Assembly (NCBI GenBank): GCA_030045175.1
Contig: JASIBM010000163.1
Location: 1 to 8,628 of the forward strand
Direction of reading: 5' to 3'
DNA: 8,628 bases
DNA from: Streptosporangiaceae bacterium
Lineage (GTDB): Bacteria; Actinomycetota; Actinomycetes; Streptosporangiales; Streptosporangiaceae
Shown here: positions 4,696 to 8,628 of the stretch, piece by piece
Layout: each line of letters begins with the position of its first letter
How positions within the stretch are numbered: the first letter of the stretch is position 1
The notes under the pieces: model-generated
What the model saw: only the letters and a program-made list of their open reading frames with translations
The model's database searches: none
What the model was told of the DNA's origin: nothing
Made by a program: the position numbers and the translations under genes

Positions 4696-5940
4696 TCACC
4701 CTCGCCGCGTCCAGGGCCACAGCGTCCTAGCCGGCCGCGCCGCGCCGGGGCGCGGGCGGGTACGGGGGCGCGGGCGGGTACGGAGGCGCGGGCTTGCGCG
4801 CATCCCGGCCCGTGGCCGTCCCCTAGCCCGGGTCCGCCTCCTGGCAAAGAGCCGCCGGCGGGTCAGCGTCAGCGGGATCGCGAGCGCGAAGCCCCCGGCC
4901 AGCGGCAGGTAAGGCGCCGCAGGGCGCACGGGCACGCCCGCGTCGAGCGCCACGTTCGCCGCGCGCGCCGCACCCGCCGCGCCCGCCGTGGCACGAGCAC
5001 CGGCCGCCGGCTTGTTCAGTCCAGGCTGACCGAACGTCGAAGGAACGCGCAGAATCGAGATCCGGCTCGGCGGCCAGACGATCATGAACGCCCGGCCGAT
5101 GACGGCGCTCTCGGGGACGGTCCCGTCACGATCATAGGGAAGGCAGGTGACAGCCGCGGTCGGGTCGGTATACGCGCAGTCGTGCAGGCGCGAGTCCGCG
5201 GAATCGATCCTGTTGTCACCCATCACCCACAGCCTGCCGGGCGGCACGACGATGTTGAAGTGGCCAGTCGACGGGACGGAGCCCGGTTTCAAGTACGACT
5301 GCTCGTGCAAAGCGACCCCGTTGACCGTGATCAGGCCCTGAGCGTTGCAGCAGATCACGTGATCGCCTGGGATGCCGATCACCCGCTTGATGTAATCGGT
5401 CTGCCCAGGCGAGGTTCCGAACAGGCTCTCGATCGAGTTGACCAGGCGGCCGATGGTGTCGTCGTAGGCCCGCACGAGCGGGTTGCTGCTCGTCGGCGCT
5501 GGAGGGGCCGGGGGATCCCACGAGCCAGCGCCGTCGAACACCACGATGTCGCCCCGGCCGATGGGCCGCAGGTCGTACACGACCTTGTTCACGAGGACCT
5601 TGTCACCTATGAGCAGCGTGTTCTCCATCGAACCCGACGGGATATAGAACGGCTGCACCACGAAGGTCTTGATCAGGAGCGCGATCGTAAGCGCGATGGC
5701 GAACAGCACCACCATCTCGGCCACGAACGACAAGGGGCGCTTGGGCTGCGGCTCGGCCTCATCATCTGCGTCATCGGCCTGACCGTCGTCCGCCACGTCG
5801 GCGCTGGACGAATCCTCGCCGCCTGGTATCTCGTCGCTGGCTCGTCCTTCCGCGCCGGGCGGGTCGTCGCCAGGCGCCGCGCCGCCAAGCCCGGCCAGCA
5901 GGTCATCGCTCGCGCGCTGATCGTCGTTCATCATCACCAT
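4696..5940 (-). CDS. lepB: Signal peptidase I with an arginine-rich C-terminal tail
   Basis: Type I signal peptidase, which cleaves signal peptides of exported preproteins at the outer face of the cell membrane. An acidic cytoplasmic N-terminus (residues 1-65) precedes a membrane helix (about 71-92). Box B, IPSGSMENTL, holds the nucleophile Ser104; box D, DYIKRVIGIPGD, holds the general base Lys185; box E, GDNRIDSADSR, is at 241-251. A second hydrophobic stretch (about 343-359), as in some Streptomyces signal peptidases, would bring the end back to the cytoplasm. The last 55 residues are Arg/Pro-rich with RTRPRP hexapeptides encoded by an 18-bp tandem repeat. The start is uncertain: ATGs at 5940, 5934 and 5931 and a GTG at 5937 cluster there; GGATGG suits 5931, while 5940 gives the longest supported form. 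The open frame reaches 6054 but is unconserved. A 164-bp gap separates it from rplS; rnhB follows after 3 bases. Confidence 0.94.
   Translation of the reverse strand: MVMMNDDQRASDDLLAGLGGAAPGDDPPGAEGRASDEIPGGEDSSSADVADDGQADDADDEAEPQPKRPLSFVAEMVVLFAIALTIALLIKTFVVQPFYIPSGSMENTLLIGDKVLVNKVVYDLRPIGRGDIVVFDGAGSWDPPAPPAPTSSNPLVRAYDDTIGRLVNSIESLFGTSPGQTDYIKRVIGIPGDHVICCNAQGLITVNGVALHEQSYLKPGSVPSTGHFNIVVPPGRLWVMGDNRIDSADSRLHDCAYTDPTAAVTCLPYDRDGTVPESAVIGRAFMIVWPPSRISILRVPSTFGQPGLNKPAAGARATAGAAGAARAANVALDAGVPVRPAAPYLPLAGGFALAIPLTLTRRRLFARRRTRARGRPRAGMRASPRLRTRPRPRTRPRPGAARPARTLWPWTRRG
4750..4793. repeat. 18-bp tandem repeat (about 2.4 units) in the lepB tail
   Basis: The unit GCGCGGGCGGGTACGGGG occurs at 4750-4767, again at 4768-4785 with one change, and partially at 4786-4793. 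The 18-bp period keeps frame and encodes repeated Arg-Thr-Arg-Pro-Arg-Pro on the lepB strand. Confidence 0.85.
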
Positions 5941-6104
5941 CCAGCCTAGCGGCCAGTCGGCCGGCCAAGCGCTCCTCGCTGCGCTGACGGAAGCGGCCCG
6001 GCAGCGAGACGGAAAAGGCACGCCGAAGGAATCGCCGCCTGGAGTCGCCACCAAGGCCGATCCCGGCCGGCATGTGCTCGCTCGCGCCCAATCAAACGAG
6101 GCGG
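5941..6104. other. 164-bp gap between rplS and lepB
   Basis: No gene is visible. The lepB frame is open through part of it, but no conserved residues are encoded. Short GC-rich inverted repeats such as GGCC-GGGATC-GGCC and the palindrome GGCCGGCC occur but none looks like a strong terminator. A separate lepB promoter may lie here; I could not pick one. Confidence 0.4.
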
Positions 6105-6461
6105 CTAGCGCACAGGCTCGCGCCGCTCCTTGATCCTCGCGGCCTTGCCGCGCAAGGAGCGCAGGTAGTAGAGCTTCGCCCGGCGGACCTGGCCACGCGT
6201 TACTACCTCAATCGACTCGATCGCCGGCGTGTGAACGGGAAACGTCCGCTCAACGCCGACGCCGTAGCTGATCTTGCGCACCGTGAAGGTCTCTCGCGCG
6301 GCACCGCCCTGGCGCCTGATCACGATGCCCTGGAACACCTGGATCCGCGATCGGTTTCCCTCGGTGACCCTGACGTGCACCTTCAGGGTGTCGCCCGGCC
6401 GAAAGTCCGGGATGTCCGAGCGGATCTGGGCCTGCTCTATCTCGGCAATCGCGGTGTGCAT
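6105..6461 (-). CDS. rplS: 50S ribosomal protein L19
   Basis: L19 is a 118-residue large-subunit protein located at the 30S-50S interface. Characteristic segments are present: FRPGDTLKVHVRVTEGNRSR (20-39), IQVFQGIVIRR (40-50), TFTVRKISYGVGVERTFPVH (58-77) and RAKLYYLRSLRGKAARIKER near the C-terminus. Length matches the family. The ATG at 6461 has AAGGA 9 bases upstream. It lies inside the 3' end of trmD, overlapping by 25 bases, so its translation is probably coupled to trmD, the usual partner upstream. Confidence 0.97.
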   Translation of the reverse strand: MHTAIAEIEQAQIRSDIPDFRPGDTLKVHVRVTEGNRSRIQVFQGIVIRRQGGAARETFTVRKISYGVGVERTFPVHTPAIESIEVVTRGQVRRAKLYYLRSLRGKAARIKERREPVR

Positions 6462-7576
6462 CGCTTGTCGTCCTTGCTGTCATCACGCGCACGCCTGCGA
6501 ACGCGCTGAGGTGGTCCGGTTAAGTTTGCCACATCATCGATGGTGCCCGCGAAACCGACCTCGGAAAGGACTCGACGATCCCGCTCGTCGAGTCCCTCAT
6601 CGACGAGCCTGGCCGCGAGATCGGGCCGGTTCCTGGCCGTGCGGCGCAGCGCTTCGTCCCTGCGCCAGCGCGCTATCGCGGCGTGGTCTCCGGAGAGCAG
6701 GACGGGCGGGACGTCGAGGCCGCGCCACGACCGCGGACGGGTGAAGACCGGTCCTTCCACTAGCCCCCGCATCGGCCCGGTTCCCGCTCCGAACGAGTCG
6801 TCGGCCGCGGACTCGGCGTTCCCGAGCACCCCTGGCAGCAGCCTGCAGATCGCCTCGACCATCACGAGCACGGCGGGCTCTCCCCCGCCGAGCACGTAAT
6901 CGCCGATCGACACCTCACGAACCGGCATGCGCCCACTTGCGTGCTCGGCCACCCGGGCGTCGATGCCCTCGTACCTCCCGCACGCGAAGACCAGGTGACC
7001 AGCGCCTGCCAGCTCGGTCGCCATCGCCTGGGTGAACACGACGCCGGCCGGCGACGGCACGATCAGCTGCGGCACGGGTCCCGCGGCCTCCGCAGCCATC
7101 GCGGCCTCCGCAGCCATCGCATCTTCCGCGGCCTCCGCAGCCTCCGCGGCAAGCCGCTCAGGCTCAGCGCCCGCATCACGGTCCACCTCGCCCTCACCCC
7201 CGGCCGTTCCTTGGACCCCGGCTTCCCCCCGGACCCTGGCCTCCCCGGGGACCCTGGCCGCCCCCCGGACCCCGGCCGCCCCCTGGACCCCGGCCGCCCC
7301 GGAGACCCCGGTCTCCCCCTGGACCCCGGCCGCCCCCCGGACTCCCGCAATGGCGTCAAGCGCCTCCCCCCACGGCTCGGGCTTCATCACCATCCCGGGT
7401 CCGCCGCCAAACGGCGTGTCGTCCACCGTGCGGTGCGGGTCGTGCGCCCAGGACCGCAGGTCGTACACGCTGAAGGCGATGTCGCCGCGCTGCACGGCCT
7501 TGCCGATGAGGGACACGCCCAACATCGTGAAATATTCGGGAAAGATGGTAATGATATCTATCCGCAGGGCGACCAA
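6437..7576 (-). CDS. trmD: tRNA (guanine37-N1)-methyltransferase with a large repeat insertion
   Basis: TrmD methylates G37 of tRNAs, preventing +1 frameshifting; it is a knotted SPOUT enzyme. Numbered from the TTG at 7576 it has 379 residues versus the usual 230-280. Family landmarks are RIDIITIFPEYF (5-16), TPFGGGPGMVMKPEP (54-68), the knot segments IVPSPAGVVFTQ (172-183), FACGRYEGIDARV (197-209) and SIGDYVLGGGEPA (223-235), then PGVLG (248-252), DDSF with the probable catalytic Asp260 (E. coli D169), YTRP-equivalent FTRP (278-281), and PPVLLSGDH (290-298). Residues about 77-167 are an insertion just before the first knot strand: GVxGAA-type hexapeptides, then acidic Ala/Glu repeats. The start was placed at TTG because GAAGGAAGG precedes it and conservation begins 3 residues later; a GTG at 7666, 3 bases after the rimM stop, gives an unconserved 30-residue extension. 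CTG at 7567 is also possible. Confidence 0.93.
   Translation of the reverse strand: MVALRIDIITIFPEYFTMLGVSLIGKAVQRGDIAFSVYDLRSWAHDPHRTVDDTPFGGGPGMVMKPEPWGEALDAIAGVRGAAGVQGETGVSGAAGVQGAAGVRGAARVPGEARVRGEAGVQGTAGGEGEVDRDAGAEPERLAAEAAEAAEDAMAAEAAMAAEAAGPVPQLIVPSPAGVVFTQAMATELAGAGHLVFACGRYEGIDARVAEHASGRMPVREVSIGDYVLGGGEPAVLVMVEAICRLLPGVLGNAESAADDSFGAGTGPMRGLVEGPVFTRPRSWRGLDVPPVLLSGDHAAIARWRRDEALRRTARNRPDLAARLVDEGLDERDRRVLSEVGFAGTIDDVANLTGPPQRVRRRARDDSKDDKRCTPRLPR
7083..7154. repeat. 18-bp repeats encoding the Ala/Glu part of the TrmD insertion
   Basis: GCGGCCTCCGCAGCCATC occurs identically at 7083-7100 and 7101-7118, followed by two degenerate 18-bp units to about 7154. On the trmD strand they encode AMAAEA-type hexapeptides that would favour an alpha helix. 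Confidence 0.8.
7213..7356. repeat. 18-bp tandem repeat (about 8 units) encoding the collagen-like part of TrmD
   Basis: Units beginning GGACCC(C/T)GGC recur at exactly 18-bp steps: 7213, 7231, 7249, 7267, 7285, 7303 (altered), 7321 and 7339 (degenerate). The trmD frame reads them as Gly-Val-Gln/Arg-Gly-Ala-Ala hexapeptides. Because the period is a multiple of three, gain or loss of units would keep trmD in frame. Confidence 0.9.
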
Positions 7577-7669
7577 GCCTTCCTTCGTTCCTAACGCCGG
7601 GCCCGCCTCAAGGTCCGCAACCCGGCCCCGACCTAGCCCGAGCCCAGGCGTGGACCTACGGGACACGCC

Positions 7670-8197
7670 CTATATCGCGGCCTCCGGGTCAAGCAACCCG
7701 GGAGGCGGGTCAATCACCAGACGGCCCGCTCCGACGTCGACCTCGGGAACCAAGGCAGCGACGAACGGGATCAAGACCTCATCGCCGCACCCCGACCCGG
7801 CGGGGTCGATGACGAGCAGGTCCTGCCCGTGGTGCAAGACGTCCGCGACCGTTCCGACCAGCTCACCCGAGCCGGTCTCGACCCGCAGGCCGATCAGCTC
7901 GTGATCGTAGAACTCCTCGGGATCGGCGAGCGGGGCAAGCTCGGCGGAGTCGACGCAGAGCATGATGTCACGCAGGCCCTGCGCCGCGTCCCTGTCCTCG
8001 TACCCGTCGAACCTCACGAGCAGGCGCCCCGAGTGCCACCGCGTGGCCGATACGGTCAGTGGCCCCCGGTCCGCCGGGTCAGTGGCGAGCACGGCACCCG
8101 CGACGAACCGTTGGTCCGGGTCGTCGGTCCGGACCTCCACGGTCACCTCACCGCGAAGGCCGTGCGGCCGTCCGACCCGGCCAATCACAAGCTGCAT
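7670..8197 (-). CDS. rimM: Ribosome maturation factor RimM
   Basis: RimM binds S19 and assists assembly of the 30S head; it is cytoplasmic. The 175-residue protein has the N-terminal RimM barrel with GRVGRPHGLRGEVTVEV (6-22) and RFDGYEDRDAAQGLR (62-76), and the C-terminal PRC barrel opening at EEFYDHELIG (94-103) with the conserved IPFV (143-146). Length is normal. The MQLV start agrees with actinobacterial homologues; the ribosome-binding site is poorly spaced (GGAG directly before the ATG), and a GTG at 8188 three codons later would have that GGAG at 9 bases. The start is 17 bp after the khpA stop; trmD follows. Confidence 0.95.
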   Translation of the reverse strand: MQLVIGRVGRPHGLRGEVTVEVRTDDPDQRFVAGAVLATDPADRGPLTVSATRWHSGRLLVRFDGYEDRDAAQGLRDIMLCVDSAELAPLADPEEFYDHELIGLRVETGSGELVGTVADVLHHGQDLLVIDPAGSGCGDEVLIPFVAALVPEVDVGAGRLVIDPPPGLLDPEAAI

Positions 8198-8214
8198 CTC
8201 CGGCTCGGTGCTTG

Positions 8215-8457
8215 CTAGCGAATCTCGTCGGCGTCCAGCAGGTCCACGCGGACGTAAGAGTCGCCGGCCAGCGAACCCAGCACCGTGCGCAACGCGCGCG
8301 CTGTGCGCCCACCCCGCCCGATGACCTTGCCAAGGTCGTCAGGATGCACGCGTACCTCAAGCACCCGGCCACGGCGCAGGTTCCGGCTGGACACTCGCAC
8401 GTCGTCGGGGTAATCGACGATGCCGCGGACCAGGTGCTCGAGCGCCTCTACGAGCAC
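8215..8457 (-). CDS. khpA: KH-domain RNA-binding protein KhpA
   Basis: An 80-residue single KH-domain protein (the family of Rv2908c, between rpsP and rimM). The type II KH core VLEVRVHPDDLGKVIGRGG (32-50) contains the GxxG loop GRGG (47-50), which contacts RNA; TARALRTVLGSLAG forms the following helix. KhpA partners with KhpB/Jag in some Gram-positives and influences cell division and small RNAs; in actinomycetes the role is inferred. The GTG start has GGAGGCGGAG 6 bases upstream, lying within the end of rpsP, whose stop TGA is one base before this GTG. It is normal in length. Confidence 0.94.
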   Translation of the reverse strand: MLVEALEHLVRGIVDYPDDVRVSSRNLRRGRVLEVRVHPDDLGKVIGRGGRTARALRTVLGSLAGDSYVRVDLLDADEIR

Positions 8458-8458
8458 G

Positions 8459-8628
8459 TCAGTCTCCGCCTCCCGGCTCAGCGCCTGGCGGCTCAGTGTC
8501 TGCCGCCTCCGCGCCGCCTGGCTCCTGCGCGCCGCCTGGCTCGGTCCCGCCGCCTGCTTGCACCGCGCCGCTCGCCTCGGCCCCGCCGCCTGGCTGCACC
8601 GCGCCGCTCGCCTCGGCCCCGCCGCTCG
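8459..8628 (-). CDS. rpsP: Probable 30S ribosomal protein S16, C-terminal tail only (runs off right edge)
   Basis: The open minus-strand frame ends with TGA at 8461-8459, one base before the khpA start. It encodes about 56 residues of Gly/Ala/Glu/Pro-rich sequence such as GGGAEASGAVQA and EPGGAQEPGGAEAAD. None of the S16 core is inside the window, so the identity rests on position: rpsP almost always precedes khpA-rimM-trmD-rplS in actinobacteria, and their S16 proteins often carry Ala/Glu-rich tails. The tail contains a 36-bp in-frame repeat. It is an inference from gene order; another low-complexity protein is possible but less likely. Confidence 0.7.
   Translation of the reverse strand, partial: SGGAEASGAVQPGGGAEASGAVQAGGGTEPGGAQEPGGAEAADTEPPGAEPGGGD
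8556..8625. repeat. 36-bp in-frame repeat (about 2 units) in the probable rpsP tail
   Basis: Two nearly identical 36-bp units encode Gly-Gly-Gly-Ala-Glu-Ala-Ser-Gly-Ala-Val-Gln-Pro/Ala on the minus strand; the first is cut by the window edge. The unit equals two 18-bp steps, as in the trmD and lepB repeats. Confidence 0.8.

Noticed and set aside
4693..5949. 418-codon open frame on the plus strand opposite lepB
   Set aside because: Composition is Arg/His/Asp-rich noise from the complementary strand of a well-conserved signal peptidase gene; no domain is recognisable.
5941..6054. Longer LepB N-terminus from 6054
   Set aside because: The extra residues are not typical of a cytoplasmic LepB N-terminus and no good ribosome-binding site supports that start.
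7213..7356. Possible CRISPR-like array
   Set aside because: Units are 18 bp, directly contiguous, with no unique spacers, and lie within a coding frame.
7577..7666. 30-residue N-terminal extension of TrmD from the GTG at 7666
   Set aside because: TrmD proteins begin at the RIDIITIF strand, and the GTG lacks a well-placed ribosome-binding site. It is not fully excluded because it is only 3 bases from the rimM stop and could be coupled.
7032..7904. Proline/serine/alanine-rich plus-strand frames across the trmD repeat
   Set aside because: The 18-bp repeats keep several frames open on both strands. Only the minus-strand frame continues into conserved TrmD sequence on both sides.

Overview
The window is very GC-rich chromosomal DNA from an actinomycete. 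The evidence is the conserved minus-strand order rpsP, khpA, rimM, trmD, rplS, lepB, rnhB, DUF2469, yraN, comM, together with the DUF2469 family itself, which is essentially restricted to Actinobacteria. I cannot name the genus from sequence alone; strong GC bias at third codon positions and long alanine/arginine/proline-rich tails fit soil-type, high-GC actinomycetes.

Reading along the minus strand from the right edge: 8628-7670 carries the 3' end of probable rpsP (ribosomal protein S16 with a low-complexity tail), khpA (KH-domain RNA-binding protein) and rimM (30S maturation factor). 7576-6105 carries trmD (tRNA m1G37 methyltransferase) and rplS (ribosomal protein L19). 5940-3533 carries lepB (signal peptidase I), rnhB (RNase HII) and a DUF2469 gene, packed with a 3-base gap and a 4-base overlap. 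3315-2959 is yraN (endonuclease-fold protein). The next 1.1 kb breaks the usual yraN-comM neighbourhood: a three-BON-domain gene on the plus strand (2281-2934), a decayed DUF488 fragment (2042-2200), and a second copy of the yraN upstream region, ribosome-binding site and first codons (1868-2003) placed directly before comM. comM (1816-242, competence-linked helicase) is followed not by dprA but by a hairpin and the start of a SAM-dependent methyltransferase that runs off the left edge.

Functionally the right two thirds form a translation operon (ribosomal proteins, ribosome maturation, tRNA modification) joined to protein export and genome-maintenance genes. The left third is a rearranged accessory pocket.

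The most unusual signals are (1) a ~90-residue collagen-like and Ala/Glu-repeat insertion inside TrmD, built from 18-bp DNA repeats; (2) similar in-frame repeats, with unit lengths that are multiples of 18 bp, in the tails of LepB and S16; and (3) the duplicated yraN 5' module in front of comM, containing a perfect 30-bp repeat and paired DnaA-box-like nonamers at identical spacing. I do not see a phage, transposase, CRISPR array, tRNA or rRNA, nor a complete unknown multi-gene system.
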